A stretch of 58,770 nt of DNA from Deltaproteobacteria bacterium (GCA_036574075.1 JAINCN010000014.1:1-58770); one strand, 5' to 3'; shown: positions 45,280 to 54,243, counted from the first letter of the stretch. Program-made: numbers and translations. Notes: a model not told the origin generated them from the sequence alone.

Positions 45280-46103
45280 GGCGTCACCTCCCTGAGGACC
45301 CTTTCGAAATCCGACCGCAGATCCGGCCTGCTTTCGATGAGTGGAACGCCACGGGAATACCCCTCGGCGATCCTGCGGTCAAACGGGATCTCGAGAAGGA
45401 CGGAAATGCCCTCGGACCCGCACCACGTCCGGGCCCGCTCGTCCCCTATGTCTGCACGGTTTATCACGACCCCGAAGGGGAGTTCGAGCTTTCTCATGAC
45501 ACCTACCGCGAGCTTCATGTCATGGAAACCGAAAGGGGTCGGCTCGGTCACAAGGATCACGAAGTCCGCGTCCCGCACGGTCGCCACGACCGGGCATGAG
45601 GTGCCTGGTGGGGCGTCGAACAGCACAAGGCCATTCGATTGGGCCGTCTCCTTCACGGCCGAGATGAGAGGAGGGGCCATGGCCTCTCCCACCCTCAGGA
45701 TCCCATGGGCAAATGAGATCCTGCCGGCATTTCCCTTTTCTACCCATCCTATCTCCCGCTCAGCCGGGATGACCGCCCCCTCAGGGCAGACCCGGAAACA
45801 CCCGCCGCAGGAATGGCAGAGCTCTGGAAATGTCATTATGGTCTTTCCGAAGACCGTTATGGCATTGAACCGGCAGATGTCCCGGCATGCCCCGCAATAC
45901 GTGCAGAGTTCCTCGCGGATCTTCGGGACCTCCACGGTCACACGGCGCCTTTCGGTGATCTCCGGGCGCAGGAAAAGGGCGGCATTCGGCTCCTCTACGT
46001 CACAATCGATGAACTGGACCGGCCCCTTGGCAACAAGCGCGAGACTTACGGCAAGGGTGGTCTTACCGGTGCCACCCTTGCCGCTTGCAATGGCAAGCCT
46101 CAC
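45276..46103 (-). CDS. MinD-superfamily ATPase with inserted ferredoxin (2)
   Basis: This 275-aa paralogue of the downstream gene has Walker A SGKGGTGKTTLAVSLALVA. Ferredoxin motifs are CTYCGACRDICRFNAI and CHSCGGCFRVCPEGAV. DAPPGTSCPVVATVRDADF and EPTPFGFHDMKLAVGV give the rest. The start is a GTG directly after the TAA of the Gly-rich NifX-like gene. The two ATPases probably form a heterodimer, as the paired genes do in Desulfovibrio orp operons. Confidence 0.93.
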   Translation of the reverse strand: MRLAIASGKGGTGKTTLAVSLALVAKGPVQFIDCDVEEPNAALFLRPEITERRRVTVEVPKIREELCTYCGACRDICRFNAITVFGKTIMTFPELCHSCGGCFRVCPEGAVIPAEREIGWVEKGNAGRISFAHGILRVGEAMAPPLISAVKETAQSNGLVLFDAPPGTSCPVVATVRDADFVILVTEPTPFGFHDMKLAVGVMRKLELPFGVVINRADIGDERARTWCGSEGISVLLEIPFDRRIAEGYSRGVPLIESRPDLRSDFERVLREVTP

Positions 46104-46607
46104 TTACCGGCACCTTCCGCCGCCGCAGCCCATGCCGCCACCGCCGCCCATGCCTCGGCCCCTGCCCATGCCTGCACCCCCTCCGCCGCATCGGCCTCCC
46201 CCGCCCCCAATGCCGGGGGAAGAGGTCTGGATCTGGGATGCAAGACCCTGGTGGGCATCGCACGTGGGACCCGTCAATCCAGAAGCGCCGCCGGAGGCAA
46301 ATCTCTGGACGGCCTCCCGGACCGTGCCTGCCGCACCCGATACGATTCGAATGCCAGCGGCCTCAAGGACCGCGTAGGCCTTGGGCCCCACCTGACCAGT
46401 CAGGACCACCGTGGCCCCACTTTCTGCAACAAGGGTCGCGGCATTGATACCGGCCCCGTGCGCGGCGTTCTGCGCAGAACGGTTGTCGATGACCCCTGCG
46501 ATCTCACCGGTTCCTGATTCTACGACGACAAAATAATCCGCCCTTCCAAACCGGGGATCCACAGTCGAATCCAGACCAGGACCAGTTGCGCTGACGGCCA
46601 CCTTCAT
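46104..46607 (-). CDS. NifX-like protein with Gly/Cys-rich metal-binding tail
   Basis: The start at 46607 (GAGGTG at -8; an alternative ATG lies at 46613) gives about 167 aa. MKVAVSATGPGLDSTVDPRF and FGRADYFVVVESG are the typical N-terminus of the nitrogenase-cofactor domain. HGAGINAATLVAESGATVVL, TGQVGPKAYAVLEAAGI and ASGLTGPTC follow. The last 40 residues are almost only Gly, Cys, Met and Arg (GGGGGMGCGGGRCR), suggesting binding of a thiophilic metal. It is the first gene of the operon, and the open frame upstream of the start has no support. Confidence 0.9.
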   Translation of the reverse strand: MKVAVSATGPGLDSTVDPRFGRADYFVVVESGTGEIAGVIDNRSAQNAAHGAGINAATLVAESGATVVLTGQVGPKAYAVLEAAGIRIVSGAAGTVREAVQRFASGGASGLTGPTCDAHQGLASQIQTSSPGIGGGGGRCGGGGAGMGRGRGMGGGGGMGCGGGRCR

Positions 46608-46661
46608 ATCCATCACCTCAGTCATGTAGTTAAAATCCTGCCTTGACGGCATAAGGCACAA

Positions 46662-46936
46662 TAGGACAGGGGAGGGATGACGTCAAGCCGTTTATGAGCG
46701 CACGACCAGTATTTTTTTATTAACTAACTAATTAAATTCAATTTTTATTGATACAAAAAATCCTTGCTTTCCCATACGATCGAAGTATGATGATCTGAAC
46801 CAGCCCTCTTTTTACCATCTCTGCCACACGTATCTGCGGCCCACGGAATTTATCAACAGACCGGACACAACGAAACTGAATCAATTTGGTGCATTCTCGG
46901 CCATAGCATCATCTAAAACATCACAAAGGAGGCATC
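46662..46936. promoter_or_regulatory. AT-rich divergent control region
   Basis: This 275-bp region separates the NifX/Mrp operon (minus strand) from the flavoprotein gene (plus strand). The segment 46705-46765 is very AT-rich and contains TTAACTAACTAATTAA and CAATTTTTATTGATAC, possible operator sequences. I could not assign a -35/-10 pair with confidence, nor a sigma-54 -24/-12 site. AAAGGAGG lies just before the ATG at 46937. Confidence 0.5.
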
Positions 46937-48640
46937 ATGGGCAAAAAAATCGTTGTCATCGGTGGCGTCGCGTGCGGAATGAAGGCTGCCTGTCGCGCCA
47001 AGAGAATCGATCCCTCCCTCGAAATTCTCGTCCTTGAACGGGATTCCGACATCTCGTACGGGGCCTGCGGACTTCCCTTTTACCTCGAGGGCCAGTTCCA
47101 GGACATCCATGATCTCACCACGACGCCTGTGGGCGTCATCAGGGACGTGAACTTCTTTCGGGCCGTAAAGGGTGTAGAGGTCAGGATCCGGACCGAAGCG
47201 ATCCGGATCGACAGGAAGGACAAGAAAGTCCTTGTCCGCGACCTCGAAACTGGGAAGGAAGAAGGGATCCCTTACGATAAACTCGTCATAGCCACGGGCA
47301 GCAGGCCGGTCCGCCCACCGATTCCGGGCATCGATTTGGCCGGCATCCACTGCCTCAAGACCCTGCATGACGGCGAGGCCATCAAAAAGGCCATGGCCCA
47401 GGCCCCCCGAAAAAAGGCCGTGATCATTGGAGCAGGGCTCATCGGCATGGAATGCATCGAACCGCTCCTTAAGGACGGCTTTGAGGTCCATGTGGTGGAA
47501 AAGCTCCCCTATGTCCTTCCGGCCCTCCTCGACGAGGAGATGGCAGCCCCCATCATGGGGCACCTAAGGACAAAGGGGGTGCATCTACACTGTGGAACCA
47601 GCGTCACCCGTTTTGAAGGAGACGAGACTGGGCACGTGGCCAGGGTCATGACGGACGGCCCAGAGATCGAGGCCGGCCTTGTGATACTTGCCATCGGATT
47701 TCGGCCCAACGCGGACATCGCACGGGATGCGGGCATCGAGCTCGGTCCCTTCGGGGGAATCAAGGTGGATGCCCACCTCCGCACATCGGATCCGGACATC
47801 TACGCAGGAGGCGACTGCGTCGAGAGCCGCTTTCTCGTGACCGGACGCCCGCTCTACGCCCCCATGGGATCCACCGCCAACAAGCATGGCCGCATCATCG
47901 GGGAAAATCTCGCCGGATGGCAGAGCACCTTTCCTGGAATTTCTGGCACCGCGGTCTGTCGCGTCCTCGGAATGAACATTGCTCGCACCGGACTCACCGA
48001 GCGCGACGCCAAAAAGGAAGGCCTGGAGGTCACCACCTCCATGGCTCCGGGCCCGGACAAGCCCCACTACATGAAGGATTCCAGGCCAATCATCCTGAAG
48101 CTGATAGCCGAGACCCACACTGGCCGAATCCTCGGGGCACAGATCGTCGGGGCAGGAGAAGGCCTTTCGAGGATCGATACCGTGGCCTCCCTCATCACCA
48201 TGGGCGGGACGATCGATGACCTTGCAAACGTGGACATGGGCTACGCACCGCCCTTTTCACCGGCCCTCGACAACGTCATCACCGCTGCCCACATCATTCA
48301 GAACAAACGAAACGGCCTTGCCAAGGCCTATTCTCCAGGAGAGCTCAAGGCCAAGCTGGATGCAAAAGAGCAATTCATCCTTCTCGATGTCCGCACCCCG
48401 AAGGAGATCGATGAGATGCGGCTTCCATACGAAAACATCCTCTCCATTCCATTGGGAAAACTCCGTGAACGGGCCGGGGAACTCCCCCGGGACAAAGAGG
48501 TCGTCCCCTTCTGCAAGATCTCCCTCAGGGGGTATGAAGCCGCCCGCATCCTACTCGAAAAGGGCCTCGATCCCGAGAAGGTGACCTTCCTCGACGGGGG
48601 GATCGTAGCCTGGCCGTACGAAAAGGAGATCAAAAAATAA
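46937..48640 (+). CDS. CoA-disulfide-reductase-type flavoprotein with rhodanese domain
   Basis: This 567-aa FAD/NAD(P)H oxidoreductase has FAD site VVIGGVACGMKAA, catalytic Cys44 in SYGACGLPFYLEG, VIATGSRPVRP, NAD site AVIIGAGLIGMECIEPL, and second FAD site DIYAGGDCVESRF. A C-terminal rhodanese domain from about residue 465 carries ILLDVRTPKEIDEMRLP and VVPFCKISLRGYEAA with the persulfide-accepting Cys. This is the CoADR-Rhd or NADH-dependent persulfide reductase architecture, linked to polysulfide or persulfide reduction. It is divergent from the orange-protein-like operon. Confidence 0.94.
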   Translation: MGKKIVVIGGVACGMKAACRAKRIDPSLEILVLERDSDISYGACGLPFYLEGQFQDIHDLTTTPVGVIRDVNFFRAVKGVEVRIRTEAIRIDRKDKKVLVRDLETGKEEGIPYDKLVIATGSRPVRPPIPGIDLAGIHCLKTLHDGEAIKKAMAQAPRKKAVIIGAGLIGMECIEPLLKDGFEVHVVEKLPYVLPALLDEEMAAPIMGHLRTKGVHLHCGTSVTRFEGDETGHVARVMTDGPEIEAGLVILAIGFRPNADIARDAGIELGPFGGIKVDAHLRTSDPDIYAGGDCVESRFLVTGRPLYAPMGSTANKHGRIIGENLAGWQSTFPGISGTAVCRVLGMNIARTGLTERDAKKEGLEVTTSMAPGPDKPHYMKDSRPIILKLIAETHTGRILGAQIVGAGEGLSRIDTVASLITMGGTIDDLANVDMGYAPPFSPALDNVITAAHIIQNKRNGLAKAYSPGELKAKLDAKEQFILLDVRTPKEIDEMRLPYENILSIPLGKLRERAGELPRDKEVVPFCKISLRGYEAARILLEKGLDPEKVTFLDGGIVAWPYEKEIKK

Positions 48641-48726
48641 GACCGCGCCGGAATCGCTCAGGCAGTAAAATGGGGGGACTGGACACGATTGACACGTCTG
48701 ACGTCCTCCGCTTTACTGCAACCCGT

Positions 48727-48813
48727 GCCCGGGTGGCGGAACTGGTAGACGCAAGGGACTTAAAATCCCTCGACCGAAAGGTCGTGCCGGTTCGATCCCG
48801 GCCCCGGGCACCA
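48727..48813 (+). tRNA. tRNA-Leu (UAA)
   Basis: This 87-nt gene includes CCA. Its acceptor GCCCGGG pairs with CCCGGGC, the anticodon loop is CTTAAAA with anticodon TAA, the class II long variable arm is TCGACCGAAAGGTCG, and the T-loop is TTCGATC. The long variable arm fits leucine. Confidence 0.97.
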
Positions 48814-48873
48814 AAATTTAGGGAACCATCGGTTCCCACACAAGCACATGGCGGTTCATTAATGCCCCCTGAT

Positions 48874-48903
48874 AAAAAACGGGGGCTGTAGCCCCCGTTT
48901 ATC
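48874..48903. terminator. Bidirectional terminator hairpin
   Basis: AACGGGGGCT pairs with AGCCCCCGTT across a 2-nt loop. An A-run precedes it and TTTA follows. It can stop transcription from tRNA-Leu on the plus strand and from the MtrB-like gene on the minus strand. Confidence 0.88.
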
Positions 48904-48922
48904 CCGACTCCCGAATAAGACC

Positions 48923-51358
48923 TTAGAAGCGGTACGTAACAGAACCCATGAGGGACTGGAGGGTCACGCTCTGGTCCCCGTACACATACTCCTCTTCGTC
49001 ATCGTAGTCGTTATAGTAGTAGTTGAGCCCGAGACCGACGTTCTTGTTCAGGCGATAGTTGATGCCTGCCGTGAACGCAAGTTCAGAGAACTCCACATCG
49101 GAATAGTTGTCCATTCCGTTCAGATATACGACGTCATAGAGATACGGCATGTTGGGATTCAAGGTCGAGACGTTGTAGTCGAGCTTGAGGTCCCCGGTGG
49201 GATTCATGCTCTCGAAGTGGAAGTCCTCGATGCTCCCCGAACCCGTAGTGTAGCTCCCGTTGGCGTTGAGCCCCAAGTTAGGCAGAAGGGTGATATCCGC
49301 ACCAAGGAAGAATGTATGGGCGTCCGTTTCGTAATCCATGTCTGTGTGTTCCGAGCCAAACTGGCTGGATGTCATGAGGTTCCCTCACCCATCGTAGATG
49401 GCTATACAGTACATGGACTCGTACTTGTCATAGAAGTAGTTGTACCCTGCCGAAAAGGCCATCTTCTCAGTGGGGGTCAGGACCAGGTTCAGGCCCCCGG
49501 TGAAGAGGTCCTGCTGCCACTCAGTGCCGTCCACATCGTCGTTTTCGGCCCAGCGATACTTGGCGTGCAGGCTCGTCGAGAGCATGCTGACCGGTGTCAA
49601 GTGCCCATTGAACATGAAGGTGTGTGCCGTCTCGGGCTGATTGGTACGGGTCCCGGTACGGGCATCGTAGATGTTTGGCGCATAGGTCCGATCGAAGTTC
49701 CTTCCAGCGGTGCCCGGTCCGGCATAGGTGGTGAATGAATCATCAGGCGAACACACGGCATGCTTAAGGGCGTACGGATCGTCGATGAGTTCGAGCTTGT
49801 AGCCAAGATCGAACTTCATGTGATGGTTCACCCGCCAATCGCCCGAGAGCTTCACGGTGTGCTTGTCCGTAGTCTCAGGGACATCGTGATACTCGTAATT
49901 CTGCCGATCCTCCTGATGGAAGTCGTAGCCGCCGCGAAGTGTGATGTTTCTCACCACCTTCCATGCGGCGTCGATCCCTGCTGCGATGACGTCATAGTCA
50001 TAGCCAGACTTTCTCGTGAAGTCCCAGATGTCGGCTGGCTCGTTCGTGTACTTGAAATGGGCAGCAGCGTCGTTCACATCCACAAACACCTCGTCGTTAT
50101 CGAGGGTCTGGTACTTGCCATGGACGGTGAGCGACAGGGCCTTGGTGAGACGGCTGTGCCACTTGGCCATGACCGCTGTACTATCGAGTTCGAGATCGTC
50201 GCCGAATTCACCGGTAAGGGGATTGTATCCGCCATCCGTCTCGTCGTTAGTGATCTTCGAATAGACAAGGCCGCCTGTCACGGTGTTGTGGCCGTCTATG
50301 TCGTATCGGAGCTTGAGCCCATGGCTGTCCTTGGTGGAATCTGGCGTCCGGCTGAAAGGAAGGAGCTCAGAACCGGGTGTATAGGTGCCCGTAGCCGGAT
50401 AGGCAGTCAGCCCCCCGGCATACTCCGGGAACTGGAGGATTTGGCTGAAACCGCCTGCATGCCCACCAAAAAGGGGATTGTATCTATTTATCATGTCGTC
50501 GCTGTTATCATCGAACTCCCGGTGCAGATAGGAATACTCCGCACCAAGACCCTCGATCTGGAAAGATACCTTGGGGATGTAATCGTTCGTCGTCTCGTCC
50601 AGGCCCTTTCTGTGGGACTGGATATGACAGCCCGAGCACTTGCTCATGGTCTGGGCGTACTTGCAGCCCTCGCGTTCCTGATACCTGTGGTCGAAACCTA
50701 TCTTTAGGCCGGGAATATAAGGGATATTGAGCTTCAGGCTGTTGGTCCATTCGGAATTGGTAACCTCATAATCCTCGAATGGATCGTGATCCGTGTGATA
50801 GACGTTTGCCGCCCCGATGATACCTGAAGGGGGCACTTGATAACCGGCTGTCGCCGGATCCGCATCCGGGAACTGGGCGCAGAAGGCCGGATTGTTCGGG
50901 TCCGGACAGGGGGAAGGAAGACCCGCCGGTGCCCCTGGCGTGCCGGCTCCCCGAAAGATATGGGCATTCAGGTTATCCATGTAGTCGTGGTCGAGACGGT
51001 GGAGAAACCGGTTGTAGTCTGTCTTGTAGATGAGGACCCTCTTGAGCGAAAGGGCGCCGCCGTATTCCTGGTCATCTCCATCCCGATAGCGTCCGGTCGC
51101 GTCGAGATCGAGCCCGTTCGCGCCGCGGTAGTTGAGGCCACCGCCGAGATCCCATGTGAGGTTCTTGTCGTAGACGCTCTGGTACTCGGATGCGCCCTTG
51201 GCCCCCTGCTCGTCGTTGTCAATATCGTCCATGACCCAGGTCCCGCCGACACTGATCTCTCCTTCGAGGGGCTTTGCCTCCTCGGAGGCGGCGGACCCTA
51301 TCCACCCGGCGCAGAGAAACGCCAGGCCAGTTCCCACTATGATCGTCTTTTTCATCAT
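48923..51358 (-). CDS. MtrB/PioB-like outer membrane barrel, interrupted by an in-frame TGA
   Basis: This is one continuous frame of about 811 codons with a single TGA at 49385-49387 (context IYDG-stop-GNLMTSS). Signal peptide MMKKTIIVGTGLAFLCAGWI ends near GSAASE. The N-terminal part, with GEISVGGTWVMDD, LNYRGANGLDLDATGRYRDG and many Tyr/Asp-rich strands, fits decaheme-associated MtrB/PioB porins. The last residues, LMGSVTYRF, carry the terminal Phe needed for insertion. An unusual CSGCH heme-type motif lies near residue 245. The decaheme gene is directly upstream. The TGA could be a mutation, a base error or readthrough. Confidence 0.82.
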
Positions 51359-51368
51359 CTACCTCCTC

Positions 51369-52361
51369 TTACCTCGTCAGTCCCTTGCCCTGGCCGTTCA
51401 CGCTCTGGGACGGCATGTCCGAGCCATGGACCTGGGAATGACACTGGGTACATTTGGTCATGAAGGACCTCTGGAAACCGCGGTCAGTGGCCGCGACAGT
51501 GTTCGATGGGTCCCCCGGCGGGGTGACGGCAAACTGGCTGTTCGAGGCCCTTGCCGCATGGAAATGACCCTCATGGCACTGGAGACACAGGAACGGCTCC
51601 TGCTGACGAAGGAGGTTGTTGGCCACGGTCCCGTGTGGATCATGGCAGATCATGCAGTCCTCCACCACTGGGTCGTGTTCAAACACGAACGGCCCCTGGT
51701 AGCGGGTGTGGCACTTGAAACAGAGGTCGTTCACCCTCTCGTCGGTCTTGAGCATACCCGGGCCGAAGTTCTCGCCCCCGTGGGGATTGTGGCAGGAGGA
51801 GCAGCCCATCTCCTCTTCCTTGACGGGGTGATGCGAGGGGAAATACATCTGGGCGTTCACGTCCTGATGGCAGGTGGCGCATAGATCCTTTTCTGCCTTG
51901 GTGAGAAGCATTTTGTTCGGATTCTCGTGCACCTTGTGGCAGGACGTGCAGGCCACGTCGTTCTCTGCGTGGGCCGAACCCGCCCAGTTCATGTGTGTCC
52001 CGATCTGGTGACAGGTGGTGCAGACACCAGCGACCTCCTCTCCCTCGAGGCCTTCGTGTCCGAAACGGAGGATCTTTTCCGGATCCCCATCAGATTCCAC
52101 ATGGAGGGATCCGGGGCCGTGACATCCCTCGCAGCCCGTTTGGTACCCCCCAGGGACCTCAAAGGACTGGATCCTCATGTGGACATTGTAACGATCGTTT
52201 GCATACGCCTCGTGACACCCGAGACAGGTGTCAGCCCCTACGTACTTGGCACAGGGATCAACAGTCGGGGCCTTTACTATGTCCGCCCGTTTCTGGAGAC
52301 CCTGCGCACAGCCGACCAGGAGCGCCAGGCCGGCCACGCTTACCATGATCTTCCTGTACAT
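51369..52361 (-). CDS. DmsE/MtrA-type decaheme c-type cytochrome lipoprotein
   Basis: This 330-aa protein has ten CxxCH motifs: CLGCH, CEGCH, CTTCH, CTSCH, CATCH, CSSCH, CFKCH, CMICH, CLQCH and CTQCH. The signal ends in a lipobox-like LLVGC, so it is probably lipid-anchored at the inner face of the outer membrane. Length and heme number match MtrA/DmsE, which thread the MtrB barrel and carry electrons out. GGGAGG lies before the ATG. It is 10 bp upstream of the barrel gene. No surface cytochrome (MtrC) is in the window. Confidence 0.94.
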   Translation of the reverse strand: MYRKIMVSVAGLALLVGCAQGLQKRADIVKAPTVDPCAKYVGADTCLGCHEAYANDRYNVHMRIQSFEVPGGYQTGCEGCHGPGSLHVESDGDPEKILRFGHEGLEGEEVAGVCTTCHQIGTHMNWAGSAHAENDVACTSCHKVHENPNKMLLTKAEKDLCATCHQDVNAQMYFPSHHPVKEEEMGCSSCHNPHGGENFGPGMLKTDERVNDLCFKCHTRYQGPFVFEHDPVVEDCMICHDPHGTVANNLLRQQEPFLCLQCHEGHFHAARASNSQFAVTPPGDPSNTVAATDRGFQRSFMTKCTQCHSQVHGSDMPSQSVNGQGKGLTR

Positions 52362-52485
52362 ATCTTCCTCCCTAACCGTTTTTTAAAACCCATGTGATTA
52401 CCCAAAAATGCACTGCCTCTGGAGGCTTTATGAACTGACCGCCGTACCTATCTCACCTCCTTTCTAAATGTCTTTTAGAAAAATC

Positions 52486-52660
52486 CCTGAATCCGTGAGC
52501 CGACGTCCGGGGTATTTATTCCGTGCGGCAAATAGCCCCCGTCCATGGGGGCGGATTTGCCGTTCGAACCCCGTCCATGGGCGCCTCACTCCACAAATAC
52601 CCCAGCCGTCGGCTTGTTCTGAAAAATCGCAAGGTTGAATACATAACCCACGTATTTAGG
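52486..52660 (-). mobile_element. Dispersed element, copy 12 (5-bp duplication)
   Basis: This is a 175-bp reverse copy. The flanks are AAATC at 52481-52485 and 52661-52665. The far end is worn (GTATTTAGG). It sits upstream of the decaheme gene. Confidence 0.93.
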
Positions 52661-52663
52661 AAA

Positions 52664-52993
52664 TCGGCAAAAAACAAAAAAGGAGGTCGCACGTACATGG
52701 CGCGATCCTCCTTCGATCATAAATAGCGGGGAAACCGGACCGGCATCCCGGAAACAAGGATGCTCAAATACCCTTATTCGGATTCCTCACCTTGTCCTCC
52801 CACAGCATGCCCGGAACTTTTCCCAAGCTCGGCAAAAAACAAAAAAGGAGGTCGCACGTACATGGCGCGATCCTCCTTCGATCATAAATGGCAGGGAAAC
52901 CGGACCGGCATCCCGGAAACAAGGATGCTCAAATACCCTTATTCGGACTACTCACCTTGTCCTCCCACAGCATGCCCGGAACTTTTTCCAAGC
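52664..52993 (+). repeat. 165-bp tandem duplication
   Basis: Two units (52664-52828 and 52829-52993) are about 95 percent identical. Each opens TCGGCAAAAAACAAAAAAGG, has AAGGAGG then an ATG, and ends AACTTTTCCCAAGC. GGAGGTCGC pairs with GCGA-CCTCC (one bulged T) to form a hairpin over the ribosome site and start. The unit length is a multiple of three, so an open frame can cross both. Confidence 0.9.
52697..52726 (+). CDS. Nine-residue leader-like ORF in repeat unit 1
   Basis: After AAGGAGG with a 10-nt gap, ATG opens MARSSFDHK and stops at TAG. The same peptide start recurs in unit 2, where TGG replaces the TAG. It resembles a leader peptide with a sequestered ribosome site, but there is no known downstream gene on this strand before efp. 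Translation is unproven. Confidence 0.3.
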   Translation: MARSSFDHK

Positions 52994-53011
52994 ATGGTCT
53001 GCGCATCATAA
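52862..53011 (+). CDS. Small ORF of repeat unit 2 (49 aa), function unknown
   Basis: It has the same AAGGAGG and ATG as unit 1. The peptide begins MARSSFDHKWQGNRTGIPET, contains YPYSDYSPCPPTACPELFPS and ends MVCAS. It has three Cys, many Pro and Ser, and no signal peptide or membrane helix. I recognise no family. A translated small protein, a leader, or a chance frame in a duplicated regulatory element are all possible. Confidence 0.35.
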   Translation: MARSSFDHKWQGNRTGIPETRMLKYPYSDYSPCPPTACPELFPSMVCAS

Positions 53012-53245
53012 AACTCCAAGACCTCTGGAAATTTAATGAATATCCATTCAGCTTTTATCCATGTTACATATTTCATGAGCCCTGTCAAGAAAATGGACTC
53101 GAAAAAATCGATCCCCCAAATGGGCTCCATGCCTCTGAAAAAACCGATGCTGATCCCGCTGAAAAAACCCGATTCTTCTCGCGGCGTTGCTTCAATTTTC
53201 CAGTCCATGCGGCGTATCTGGAAATTTTGCGCCTTATTTCGCTAC
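52994..53245. other. Intergenic stretch without a recognised gene
   Basis: An 86-codon minus-strand frame (52948-53208) contains MKYVTWIKAEWIFIKFPEVL but has no ribosome site and no domain that I know. The rest holds the repeat at 53149. I see no promoter that I can defend. Confidence 0.4.
53149..53202 (-). repeat. Second dispersed repeat (partner of 7512-7564)
   Basis: Read on the minus strand, GGAAAATTGAAGCAACGCCG, GAATCGGGTTTTTTCAGCG and GATCA match the stretch at 7512-7564 apart from a 3-bp insertion and small changes. In both places it lies within about 60 bp of a dispersed element, suggesting a common origin. Confidence 0.75.
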
Positions 53246-53420
53246 CCTGAATCCGTGAGATATGCACTCAATCTTTCGATTTCACAGCATAAGCCTACGG
53301 GCCGAGGTATTTGTGGATGGAGGCGCCTATGGACGGGCGCAGTCGGCAAATCTGCCCCCATGGACAGGGGCTATTTGCCGCACGAAACAAATACCCCGGC
53401 CGTAGGCTCACGGATTCAGG
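53246..53420 (+). mobile_element. Dispersed element, copy 13 (175 bp)
   Basis: This is a full forward copy with ends CCTGAATCCGTGAG and GGATTCAGG. The flanks GCTAC and ACTAC give a 4-of-5 duplication. Confidence 0.93.
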
Positions 53421-53490
53421 ACTACATCTTTCACCCATGCGGACGCCAACTAAGCCTCAGCCGCGTACCTTGTCTCAAACTTTTTTAACC

Positions 53491-53604
53491 GCGCATGGGC
53501 CTCTCCATCCACAAACACCCCGAACGCCTGCCTGTGCATGGCAAGGCAGACAGGTCAGCTTATTTGTAAAATCAAAAGGTTGAGTGCATATTTCACGGAT
53601 TCAG
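53491..53604 (-). mobile_element. Dispersed element, copy 14, partial with nested palindrome
   Basis: Only half of an element remains: GCGCATGGGC-CTCCATCCACAAA, the arm and GGATTCAG. A CCTGCCTG...CAGACAGG palindrome (53527-53554) is inserted inside its arm, between CGAACG and TTATTTG. That palindrome is related to the ones in rdgB and at 55187. Confidence 0.85.
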
Positions 53605-53679
53605 ACTTGAATTTCCCCTCCGCGTGGGATATATCTTTCCGCTTCATCCCCCCCATACAATCATTTCGAGGAGACCGCC

Positions 53680-54243
53680 GTGTACACTGCATCCGATCTC
53701 AGAAAGGGATTAAAGATCGTCCTCGACGGACAGCCGTATATCGTCTCGGACTTCGAATTCTCCAAGCCCGGGAAGGGTCAAGCCCTCTACAGGTGCAAGC
53801 TCAAGAACATGGTCACCGGATACACGATGGATCGCACATACAGATCCGGAGACAAGTTTGAGCCCGCCAACCTCGACGAGGTCCGCATGCAGTTCCTCTA
53901 CAAGGATGCCGAGGGCTTTCACTTCATGGACACGGTCAAATTCGACCAGGTCGCCCTGAGCGAGGAACAGGTCGGAGACGCCAAGAACTTTCTCAAGGAA
54001 AACATGGAGGTGGATGTCCTCTTTTTCGACGGAAATCCCATCAGCATCTCGCTCCCCATCTTTGTCGAACTCCTCGTCACGTGGGCGGAACCCGGCATAA
54101 AAGGCGACACGGCCACAGGGGCGACCAAACCCGTCACTCTCGAGACCGGACATGTGATCCAGGTGCCCCTCTTCATCGAACAGGGCGAAATCCTGAAAAT
54201 CGACACACGGACCGGCCAATACGTGGAACGGGTAAAGAAATAG
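53680..54243 (+). CDS. efp: Translation elongation factor P
   Basis: This 187-aa factor relieves ribosome stalling at polyproline. It starts at GTG with GAGGAG at about -9. Three OB/KOW-like domains are present. The modified loop SKPGKGQALYRCKLKN has Lys32 at the position of E. coli Lys34, consistent with beta-lysylation. NLDEVRMQFLYKDAEGFHFM, LPIFVELLVTWAEPGIKGDT and TGATKPVTLETGHVIQVPLF are typical. The putative modifying enzyme gene epmA follows with overlap. Confidence 0.96.
   Translation: MYTASDLRKGLKIVLDGQPYIVSDFEFSKPGKGQALYRCKLKNMVTGYTMDRTYRSGDKFEPANLDEVRMQFLYKDAEGFHFMDTVKFDQVALSEEQVGDAKNFLKENMEVDVLFFDGNPISISLPIFVELLVTWAEPGIKGDTATGATKPVTLETGHVIQVPLFIEQGEILKIDTRTGQYVERVKK

Noticed and set aside
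49385-49387. Selenocysteine at the TGA of the MtrB-like gene
   Set aside because: The protein is an outer-membrane barrel without a redox site there, and no convincing SECIS hairpin of the usual size and spacing follows. Mutation or error is more likely.
52948-53208. 86-codon minus-strand frame with MKYVTWIKAEWIFIKFPEVL
   Set aside because: It overlaps two repeats, lacks a ribosome site, and I recognise no homology.
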